From Patagioenas fasciata (taxonomy: Eukaryota; Chordata; Aves; Columbiformes; Columbidae), in assembly GCF_037038585.1 (NCBI RefSeq), contig NC_092520.1, positions 151,713,104 through 151,777,103 on the forward strand: a stretch of 64,000 bases of DNA, in the 5' to 3' direction. The notes beneath the pieces are model-generated. The model saw only the letters and a program-made list of their open reading frames with translations. It was not told the DNA's origin and did no database searches. Both the position numbers and the translations under genes were made by a program. Positions within the stretch are counted from its first letter, which is position 1. Every line of letters starts with the position of its first letter. Positions 1 through 16,344 of this stretch are shown in pieces.

Positions 1-84
1 AGGCAGCTACACTCAGATTTAATAAACACACCAATCAAGGCGGGACTAAATTGGAGATCGGGGGTTTATCTGAGCCCAGCCTGT

Positions 85-315
85 CTGGATGAATTTGCAT
101 AGGCAGGGGGCGGTGGGATGGGCAGGAGGCAGCGATGTGGTGGACAGAACCACGGAGCCCGTGACCTCCTCCCCAACACACGGTGACACTGAAACGCGGC
201 AGCAGGTGCCTGGTGCCGGGCCCAGGCTGCCTCCTGCCTTGCAGCCCAGAGCCCAGCTGCGGCACAGACCTGCTGCCGCTGATCCAAAAGGGAAGGACAC
301 ACTGCTGGAGACACC
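85..315 (+). promoter_or_regulatory. TUBA8: TUBA8 promoter and 5' leader region
   Basis: This stretch precedes the TUBA8 start codon. It shows an octamer motif ATTTGCAT at 93-100 and an Sp1-type GC box GGGGGCGG at 106-113, followed by GC-rich sequence up to the ATG. No TATA box is evident between the GC box and the ATG, which fits a GC-box-driven promoter. The transcription start is not visible and is inferred to lie between about 130 and 300. An AATAAA at 21-26 may belong to an upstream transcript outside the window. Confidence 0.45.
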
Positions 316-7262
<6,947 letters not shown>

Positions 7263-8190
7263 TTTTAAAATATATTTTGTTCCTATTAAGCTCAGAACTG
7301 TCTCTGTATCACTGTATTGTCTGAGGCTACTATCAGGTCACCTTTTTTGTATGTAATAGACACAGAAATTTAGGAGGAATCATATAAAGACATATTTTAT
7401 TCTATAAATCACAGGTAATTTTTCATATAAAATATGATCAGTTGTAGTAATGGCCCACCACTCCCAGCAATGCAAAGAGACTTACTCTTCTTCCTTGCAC
7501 ATTTAATGTAAACCTGTTCAAGCTCTAATACGCATGATAAACCCACTATAATTCAATATATGAAAGTTCATAATGGAGCACAGTGAATCAGTAGAGTTTT
7601 CAAAGTTCTCATTTGGCGTACATTCACCTTTCATTTGTTGGCACATCAAAATATAATGACCACAGAAAAATGGGTCCTCTGCTCTGTGCTTTATTATCCT
7701 CTTATTGACCTTCAGCTGACCAACCTAAAAGGGACATTTCACTTTTCACTGAAACACTATTTCTGATAAAGCAAACACTTTATTCAGAAATGGTAAAGCA
7801 GTGCAATTTTTCCACATTTGGGGGATAAAGATCTGTGTTATGAAAACAAGTATCCTTTTGGTTGGGTACAGCTGCAGCAGGCATAAGAACTTTTTTTTTC
7901 TGTGTCTCTGTGAAGCTGTTTAAATGAGAAAATTCTCTCCCTTTTAAAAAGAGAAAAGATTTTCGTTTTTGTTTGTTTGTTTTCCATCATCCCTACTGAA
8001 AACATTTCAGTATTCCTTACCCTACCTGAATGGTTCTTCCTTTGCAAGAAGCAACCTCTGCTTTAACCAACAGACCACCATGCCAGCTGTGGCAGTCTTT
8101 ATTTGATGCACTACATACAAGTGAGTCTGCAACACAGGCATTTGAAGGCTCACTCAAAGAAAATTCAAAGGGAAGTGCCAAGTCCCACAC
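7263..8190. other. Gene-free spacer downstream of TUBA8
   Basis: This should hold the TUBA8 3' untranslated region. No canonical AATAAA is seen in the first 200 bases; weak variants AATATA (near 7270) and TATAAA (near 7384) are present. The rest is AT-rich and has no gene or repeat that I recognise. Confidence 0.4.
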
Positions 8191-8194
8191 CTGG

Positions 8195-9510
8195 GGAGCA
8201 ACAACCCCATACACCAATATACGCTGGGGCCCACCCAACTAGAAAGCAGCTTTGCGAAAAGGGATCTGGGAGTCCTGGTGGGCATCAAGTTGAACACAAG
8301 CCAGCAATGTGCCCTTGCTGCAAAGATGCTGAATGGTATCCTGGGCTGCACTAGACAAAGTAGATCACAGAATATCTCAAGTTGGAAGGGACCCATAAGG
8401 ATCATCAAATCCAACTCCCTGCTCCTTGCAGGACAACCTAAAACTAAATCATGTGACTAAGAGCATTGTCTAGATGTTCCTTGAACTCTGAAAGGCTTGG
8501 TGCCATGACCACTTCCCTGGAGAGCCTGTTCCAGTGACCAACAACCCTCTCAGTGAAGAACTTTGTCCTAATGCCCAGTCTGAACTTCCTCTGATGCGGC
8601 TTCACTCCATTTCCTGGTGTCCTGTCGCTGGTCACCAGAGAGAGCTGATCAACACCTCCCCCTCTGCTGCCCACCCTTGAGGAAGTTGTAAGACTGCAGA
8701 GAGGTCACCCCTCACCCTTCTCTTCTCCAGGCTGAGCAGACCAAGTCACCTGAGCTGTTCCTTGTAAGTCTTGTCCTCGAGACCTTTCACCATTTTGGTC
8801 GCCCTCCTCTGGACACAGTTTGATGTCTCTCTTATATTGAGGTGCCCAAAACTGCACACAGCACTCTGAGTGGGGCCACACCAGTGTAGTGTAGAGTGGA
8901 ACAATCACCTCCCTCGATTGGCTAGTGATGCTGTGGTGAGGGAGTCTGAAGGAGGTGATCCTTCCACTCTGCTCAGCACCTGTGAGGCCACACCTGGAGT
9001 ACAATGTCCAGTCCTGGACTGCTCAGTACAAGAGAGCCCTGGATATACTGGACAGAGTCCAGCGATGGGCCACAAAGATGATTAAGGGACTGAAGCATCT
9101 CTCCCATGAGGAAAGGCTGAGAGAGCTGGGACTGTTCAGCCTGGAGAAGAGAAGGCTCAGGGGGATCTTATCAATATATATAAATACCTGAAGGGAGGGT
9201 GTAAAGAAGATAGAGCCAGGCTCTTTTCAGAGGTGCCCAGTGACAGGATCAGAGGCCATGGGCACAAACTGAAACACAGGAGGGTCCATCTGAACATCAG
9301 GGAACACTTTCCTACTGTGAGGAAGTACTAAGCACTTGCACAGATTGCTCAAGGAGGCTGTGGTGTCTCCCTCCTTGGAGATACTCAAAAGCCATCTGGA
9401 CATGATCCTGGGCAACCTGCTCGAGGTGGCCCTACTTTAGCGGGGAGTTTAGACCACATGACCTCCAGAGGTCCCTTCCAAACTCAACCATTCTGTAATT
9501 TTGTGATCAT
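8195..9510 (+). mobile_element. CR1 LINE (outer element of a nested pair), interrupted 8363-8936
   Basis: Two plus-strand pieces, about 8195-8362 and 8937-9510, are consecutive parts of one CR1 copy. The left piece has the GGCATCAAGTTGAACA-type block; the right piece resumes with GGAGGTGATCC and runs through the reverse-transcriptase C-terminal block encoding LEKRRLRG (near 9140-9165) to the terminal GGTCCCTTCC block. The gap is filled by a second CR1 on the opposite strand. Stop codons are present and the element is inactive. Confidence 0.9.
8363..8936 (-). mobile_element. CR1 LINE inserted inside another CR1
   Basis: Minus-strand CR1 3' segment of about 570 bases. Its reversed 3' end, GTTGGAAGGGACC-like, lies near 8382 and its 5' truncation point lies near 8936. 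The host CR1 continues on both sides with no obvious loss, so this copy is the younger of the two. CR1 insertions do not normally make clear target duplications, and none is seen here. Confidence 0.88.
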
Positions 9511-12500
9511 GTAGAGATTTCTATTTATTTTGGCAATTATGTTTCACAATACAACACCACACTGAAGTTGTATATTCTGTATGCATTATATGCATTTAAT
9601 TAACCACTATGAAGTTATAGAGTACCAGAAATGTCTCTGATTAGGAAAACATCCTATTCAGGATATACTTGATTATGTACCTAAGTTGAAGGAAAAAGAA
9701 TAAGTATTACCCAGCCTTACATGGCTTTCCTCACAGTTTTGTCCTGAATTGCAATCAAAACCAGAAACAGGAAATTTCATACATGAAACTCAGGTATGTG
9801 TTCAAACTGAGAAGTGACCCTGCTCTTCCAGTGAGAGAGGAGAAATAGGGGCCAAGTTAAAGACAAAGAATGTGATAGAAAACAGCAGATTAATTGCTTA
9901 CTCTGTTTTTTGAAAAACTGCTGAAAGTGATGCAATGAAGAAGTGGAAGTTATTGATCCAGTGTGGAGTATTTTATGCATTCTAAAACACTGTGTGTGGA
10001 GTTCCTAACTTCCTGTAGGCTTTGTAAATCTTATCCTGATCATCAATGTTATGGTTTACTTTATCTGCAAGGTCACTTGGGAATCAGGATCCCTGCCCTC
10101 ACAGTAGTCAATGTAGTCTTTGGAATGGTTTGGATATTACTTTAGAAGCGCTGTGGCAGTTCTCAGGAGCTAGCAGCTTTTGTCAAAGTGACACTACACC
10201 GTGACACCCAACAGACAACTTGTTTGGAGACCTGAACACTGAATCTTTCAGTTTTCGCCGTCCGTTCATCTGAGCACACTTTCTGGGCTCAGAATTCTAC
10301 CTGTTACCTGTTTTGGAAGTGGGATGTCACAATTGACTTCCACAGGCAAAGCTTAAAATATTCCTAAATAAGACATATGCTCCTCTTAATGGAGCATTCA
10401 GGCTCTCACAGGGGTCATTACCAAAAGCCACTTTGGCTGCACGCAGCTTCATTAGCTTCCACAGACCTGTCAGACCTAGTTCCTGTTTAATTTCCAGTGT
10501 CGGTTTGCACTTTGCTCAGGTGGTTTAACTGTATCTAGGCAACTTACGGCTTCACAGTTCTTCTCTCTCTTCCTCCTTTCCATCAGGCAGACATCACAGA
10601 AGCTAGCCATAAAAAGGGAACATCACTAAATTTAAACCATTGCCAAGAGGCTCTGACAGAGTCACAGCAAAGATGCAGATTCATTTTTACCTTTCTACTC
10701 ACAAGCCCCTACAGATATCCATACCCATCCATGTGATAATTCAGGAAGATTTTCACCGGCACTGCTGCCTTTATTGAAGAGCTCTGACTACCAGGCAGCT
10801 GTGCTGCCTCCAACAGAGCCAGGTAGTACGAGCAGGTTCTCCATAACCTGCCCAGAGGATATGCAACTGGGACGTCTTCTGTGTGGACTGCCACAATGAC
10901 AGCTTTGATGGGCTCCAGACAAGCCTCCTATGTGCTGTCTCCTTCCCATGGTTCAGAAAACAAAGTTGGGGACTGCACAGAGGTACCTGACACAGGGCTG
11001 GGAGCCCACACGGTCCTTACCTTTGCTAACAGAAGAACTGTGAACATTTCAGCCTCTCTCCACAATAAATCCATGTTAGCATAACCCTTCCCCAGAAGGT
11101 GCACCCAAAGTAACCTGTGTTCCATGACAAAGGAGAGGCAGTGAACATCTCTTATCAACATCAGGGATGCATTCACCCTCCTCTAAAAACATCAAGTCTT
11201 CTAACCACTCCCCCAAAGGGCTGGCTCGTTTGTTCAAGGTGTAACAGGAACAGACAGTACGTCAATAATAAGAACACTCACATCACTTAATGCCTTGTAA
11301 AACATCTTTGCTGCAGAAATATTATAGAGGACTTTGACATTCAACTCCTAAATTCCCTTTGTAACTGCTAAATGTATAATACTGGAAGGAGCCAGGAAAT
11401 CAGAGAGCTATGTCAAGCCATGTTTTTCCTCCTCACACCTGTTTTTTCAATGACATTCCTTGAATTTAGTAACTTAGTGAGACAACAGCTGAAGGCTTCT
11501 GCATAGCACATGTGAATTCAGTTTGCTAGCAGCTCAAAGAAGGGGCTTTTCCGAGGGGCAAAAGGGTGCCCCAAAGACACCAGTGAGCTTCTAGGGGGTA
11601 AAGAAAGGGAGACAGAAGTCATCAAGAGCTCTGCACAGCCTGTGGAAGGGGGCAACACCTTTTCCCTCACTAATCCTGCAGGCAGAGAGACAGGGGGAGG
11701 GTTTAGAGCTTGAAACTATCTTTGGGGACCATCTGGTGGCAGCTGCAAGGGAAGGACATGGTGTCTCTGACCCAGCTGGCATTTCTTCATGAAGGATAAG
11801 GCAGGTGTGCCCTGCCAAATCACACAGGGACTCCGCCTTTTCGGATCCCAGAGACGCAATCTATTTCACACACGTGGCAGGACTCCTGGATCACTTGCAC
11901 CATTTCCCTGGTCAGCAGAGCTCTGTGGGACAGCATCACTCACCTTTAAACTCTCCCACCTCCTCAAGGCAAACAAAGCCAGGCCAGTGGCCAGACTCGG
12001 ACAAACAAAGATCCCTTATGGGTTGTTGTATCTGTCTGTTCCTCTGGCAGACGCCCAGGAACAAGATGAAGGGGAAAGCCTGGAAAACCAACATGCACAC
12101 TAGAGAAGTGTCTGCTTCTGCTTGTCCAGACATAGGTGACTCGTTGAGGTCTGAAATCTCACAGCTCGGCTTGGTGCTGGGGCATTTGTTTACTGTTGTG
12201 CTCCCATTCCTACACCCTGCTGCACACTATGACTTGCCATCAGAGGGGAAACTGCTGAGCCTTTCAGTTTGTCACGTGTGTTAAGCATCTAAGCAAGTTA
12301 CTTATTTGGGGTTGTTTTAAATGAGCTATTTCTTGCTTCTAGGTAGACTACTGTAGGCCTTGACAGGAGTTCAGCTTTTCTTTTGCTTTTGTGACTAAAC
12401 CCGACAAACACCAGGCCAAAGGCATGTCTGCTTTTGAGAGGTAACAAGTCACCATGTGAAATCCAGGCAGAATGAACCCTTTGAGGCGCCACCTCCACCG

Positions 12501-12594
12501 AAGAAGAGTTGTGGTGGTTTTTTGTTTGTTTGTTTTTGTTTTTTGTTTTTTCCTGCAGAATTCAATTTCTCATCCCTCCCTTTCAAGCTCACTC
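9511..12594. other. Gene-free spacer between TUBA8 and USP18
   Basis: About 3 kb without a gene I can support. Short open frames here lack splice context or any resemblance to a known family. A 53-base segment at 9804-9856 recurs at 14332-14384 (see findings). A T-rich GTTT-type low-complexity run lies at 12512-12554. Confidence 0.4.
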
Positions 12595-13132
12595 TTGCCT
12601 CTGCCCAGAAGAAACCGCATCTGGAATATTGTGTACAGTTCTGGGCCCCTCAGTTCAACAAGCACAGGGAACTGCTGGAGAGAGTCCAGCGCAGGGCAAC
12701 AAAGATGATGAAGAGAGTGGAGCATCTCCCTTATGAGGAAAGGCTGAGGGAGCTGGGTCTCTTTAGCTTGGAGAAGAGGAGACTGAGGGGTGACCTTATT
12801 AATATTTACAAATATGTAAAGGGTGAGTGACAAGAGGATGGAGCCAGGCTCTTCTCAGTGACAACCAATGGTAAGTCAAGGGGTAATGGATTCAAACTGG
12901 AACACAAGAGGTTCCACTTAAATTTGAGAAGAAACTTCTTCTCAGTAAGGGTGACAGAGCACTGGAACAGGCTGCCCGGGGGGGTGTGGAGTCTCCTTCT
13001 CTGGAGACATTCAGAACCCGCCTGGACGCATTGCTGTGTAACCTCATCTAGGTGTTCCTGCTCCGGCAGGGAGATCGGACTAGATGATCTTTTGAGGTCC
13101 CTTCTGATCCCTAACGTTCTATGATTCTATTA
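12595..13132 (+). mobile_element. CR1 LINE 3' segment
   Basis: Plus-strand CR1 of about 540 bases covering the end of the reverse-transcriptase frame, with LEKRRLRG encoded near 12765-12790, and the 3' tail ending in the repeated ATTCTATGATTCTATT octamer-like terminus at about 13118-13132. It sits just upstream of the USP18 CpG-rich promoter. Confidence 0.92.
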
Positions 13133-13259
13133 AACCAGACTGTACCAGGCTGAGGAGGTGTCAGAGCAGAGGAAGAAAGTGGCAGCGGGGGCTGCTGCCT
13201 TCTCCCAGTGGACAAATGTCCCAGCCCAGCGCCAGCTCAGTTCATCCCAGGCCTGTGGC

Positions 13260-13720
13260 CCCACACGCGAGTGGGCAGCCCCCTAGCAAAAGGGGACCCA
13301 TGGCCTCTCGGCCGCCGTTCTTCCACCCGCCGCTCTGCCGTCGGGTGCCGCCTTGTGGCAGCCGCGGGCTGGGAAGGAGGGAGGCGGCGGGGCGGGCCAG
13401 AGAGGAGCGTAGTTTCACTTTCTATCCCCGCTCTTTTCGCAGCGGGAAATGAAAACTAAACGGCAGAGCGGGCGCTGCTGCCCTCTGACGTGGCCAGCGG
13501 GAAATGCGGCAGCACCGCCCCGGCCGCCGCTTCTGGTCGGCAGACTGAGGTGCTGCTCTGCGCCGCAGGTGCGGGGAGAGCTGGGCTGGGAGTCCTCCGG
13601 GACCCGTCAGCGGGTGCCGTGTGAACGTGAGCCCGCGGAGGGTCGAAGCTGCTGCTGGTCCTGCGGGAACGAGTAAGAAGCCCTTTCTGCCGGTTTGTCA
13701 GGTAGGAGAAGCCAGAGCCA
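13260..13720 (+). promoter_or_regulatory. USP18: USP18 CpG-rich promoter with interferon response elements
   Basis: A GC- and CpG-rich block holds a GC box GGGGCGGGCC near 13388-13397 and, directly after it, an interferon-stimulated response element AGTTTCACTTTCT at 13411-13423 that fits the consensus AGTTTCNNTTTC. About 20 bases on, the opposite orientation shows GGGAAATGAAAACT at 13444-13457, an IRF-site-like motif with one-base spacing. ISGF3 binding to an ISRE is the known driver of mammalian USP18 induction. A 5' noncoding exon probably ends at one of three donors: CGCAG/GT (13569), CGA/GTAAGA (13673) or GTCAG/GTAGGA (13702). I cannot choose among them. Confidence 0.75.
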
Positions 13721-14040
13721 CAAGTGTGCCAGGAGAAAAGAAAAAAGGAGAGGTGGAGGGGGGGAAAGGAAGTAAAGAAACGCGTAGTTTGACAGCAAAG
13801 TGCGAAGTCTCGTTTCAGTCGTTTCCCAGATAAATGTGGAGGTGCCGGGTTCGAGTCCCCGTGGCTGCCCTTTAAGGAGCAGCTTGGGGCTGCTGCCTTG
13901 TTTCCAGGGTCCCACAGGGCACCTCCTGCCCCAGTGCCATCCCCCTGGCCGCCTGCTCCCCAAATACCCGTGAGGGGAAAGGAGCAGAGGTGTCAAGGGC
14001 TAGAGATACTTGTTCTCCTCAGGCAGAGGGGAGCTTTGGA

Positions 14041-14112
14041 GTTTGTGGGTACAGGGGTGTGAAGGAACCATTGGGGGTTTGTGGGTAAGGGGATGTGAAG
14101 GAACCATTGGGG
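14041..14112. repeat. Two-copy 36-bp tandem repeat
   Basis: Two adjacent 36-base units, 14041-14076 and 14077-14112, share the core GAAGGAACCATTGGGG and differ at a few positions near the middle. A partial third start (GATTGTCG) follows. It lies in presumed USP18 intron 1 just downstream of the CpG-rich promoter. Confidence 0.85.
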
Positions 14113-15740
14113 GATTGTCGTGAGGGGCTGGTGTTCAGGGAGGGCAGACAGGCCATGATGAAAGGGAGGACGCAGGGCTGGCTGAGGGAAGGTGAGCTGA
14201 CGACGGGGTGAAGGGCACGCGGAAGGTGCTGCTGCCCCTTTTTCTCTGCCTAATGCGAGCGTGGTCGCTTGGCTCGGCCACACCACGTGTGTTGCAGAAT
14301 CATTGACTGAGTCCTACCTGACCTGTGAAGGGAACTGAGAACCGACCCCGCTCCTGCAGTGAGGGAGGAGAAATTGCGGGCAAGAGAAAGCCTGCTGCTT
14401 GATTCCTATGCTCATGCACTATTTTTTCATACAGTTATGCAGAGAAAGGAAGGTTGAGTGCAAATCTTAGGAATGCTCTATTTCTGATAGCTGAAATGAG
14501 GCAGTTCTGTGCAAGTTGTTGGGAAGTTGTGTTTGTGTCCTTGCTCCTGCCATGGGGATCCTGCTAGTAGTGTCTGGGGGAGAGTTTCATCATAGCAGAG
14601 ACCGAGATCCTCCCATCTCTGTATCCCCTTGCACCTTCCTGCCCTAATATCTTTCTACGTATTTCTCAAGTCATGCACAGTTTTTAGCCCTGCGTTTGCT
14701 TTTTCATCCCACCCTTAATTTTACCTCTCCTGCCAAAACCCGTGTATTGCAAGTTCACCTCATCCCTGGTGCATCCCCAGCTGTTTTTCATCAACCTCTG
14801 CGCTGTCTGCCCCCTCCTTTCTGTCTCCTTTGGCATCCCCATGGCCTCTCTCTCTGTACGAACAAAGATGGGCTCCCAGAAACCTGAATGCATCGTGAAA
14901 TCATTTCCAGGGAAAGAAGCTGTGTGAGCTCAGACTCTGTTCTGCTGAGGAAGAAATAAAATCCAATTTATTTTTTCCTGCTTAGCTGTTCTAATCACTG
15001 CATTTGGATATAAAAAGAAATATCCTTTAATCTATCCTTGGATAGATTAGATATATTTTTCCTAAATAAAACTTCTCAGCAGATTCAACGATATTTGTTG
15101 AATCTGAGTGTACGACACTTTGAGTTCAAAAGTAATCTTCAAAAGTAAAGAATCAAAAGTACAGTTGGGGAAAAGTATACTTAAAGGTAATAATTGGGAA
15201 AAAGAATCCATTTCTAGTTCCTTACCTGATAAATTATTCAGAAACTTTGATATTTAACATTATTAGGCAGCATTAACCTGAAAAATAACATGCTTTTAAA
15301 GCAAAGATTTTCTTTTTGTGCAAGGCAGAACCAGGATTTTGTCCTTATTTCCCTTTCTTGACAGTTTTTCTTCATTCTTTCAGCACCCCACCCAGCTTCG
15401 TTTTATGTACTGTTTAATGTTTGTAAAAGAATAATGTCTGAGCTTCTCATCCGTCCTCCCCCACCCCCCCCACAATGTTTCCCTGAGCTTTTTTTTTTTT
15501 ATTCTGTCTCCCTATTGGAGGTGAGCTTTTAAAAAAGTTTCATTTTTGTGTAATTGCATTTGAACGTTTGTCACATTGGTTTGCTTGTGTATTGTTACTT
15601 TGCTTTAGTTTGGTGATTTTTTTTTTGAAATTAAATTTAATTTTTTATTAAAGAGCCAGTAGCTGAGACTGTCAGAATAGTGGTCCGTTCAATACTCCCT
15701 TGAAAATAAAGGCATTGTAACTGTTCTCTTGCTTAAACAG

Positions 15741-15903
15741 TTACTTCACCTGTGATCGCTTGAAGGAGCATAAAAAGAAACTGTATGCCATTAAAATTTA
15801 TGGTCCAAAGTGTCACAGTAGAGCTGTGACTAAGGTGCTTAAAAACAATGCTGAGAGCTCAGTACAGAAAACAAGTGCTTGTCAGCTCAAAAGGCTTGAG
15901 AAG
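15741..15903 (+). other. Possible alternative 5' exon upstream of USP18 (unrecognised)
   Basis: A pyrimidine-rich acceptor TTGCTTAAACAG ends at 15740 and a donor GAGAAG/GTAAAA follows 15903, bounding 163 bases. The enclosed frame from ATG 15760 stays open without splicing to a TAG at 16042-16044 (94 residues, Lys-rich). I do not recognise the protein. If joined to the USP18 exon at 16322, this frame does not match the USP18 frame and meets a stop soon after, so it would act only as an upstream ORF. It may equally be chance. Confidence 0.25.
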
Positions 15904-16344
15904 GTAAAATTTGCCCTTTTGAATACTTGGGATACTTTGGGTGATAAAGCATTACTTTTACGAAACAGAGGAGTGTTGCAACATCTACCGTTTGACAATT
16001 TTAATCGTATTATTTACCAAATCTTCTTGAAGTTCCCTGACTAGATGAAGTTGTTTCTGTGGAACTGAAGTTTTATTTATTTATTTAGCCAATAAAGGAA
16101 GATACGATGTGCAGTTGCTGTAAAGCTCCATGTCTGTTACTTTGTGAATAGCCCACAAACCTACATTACCCATGTTAATTCAAATGTAGCAAAAGCTGTT
16201 GCAGTAATCTTACTACTTTTATTGGCATTCCAGCTTTTTCATAATGAAAATATCAAATACAAAGGCAAATCCTGTGTTTCTGGGTGCTCCCTCTTTCTGA
16301 TCTTTCTGTATCTTTCTGCAGTACTTCTTTGTACAATATTGTTT

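Noticed and set aside
1-60. AATAAA near the window start as the 3' end of an upstream gene such as PEX26
   Set aside because: Synteny would allow it, but no coding sequence of that gene is visible in the window.
8955-9191. Open frames with LEKRRLRG motifs in several places (also 12456-12830)
   Set aside because: These are CR1 reverse-transcriptase ends, not host genes.
13848-13858. GGTTCGAGTCC, a perfect tRNA B-box look-alike
   Set aside because: The T stem is only four of five pairs, no complementary acceptor strand and no A box lie at the right distance upstream; not a tRNA gene.
16144-16344. Hydrophobic, membrane-like N-terminal extension in frame with USP18
   Set aside because: The hydrophobic residues come from translating the polypyrimidine tract before the acceptor at 16320-16321; it is intron.
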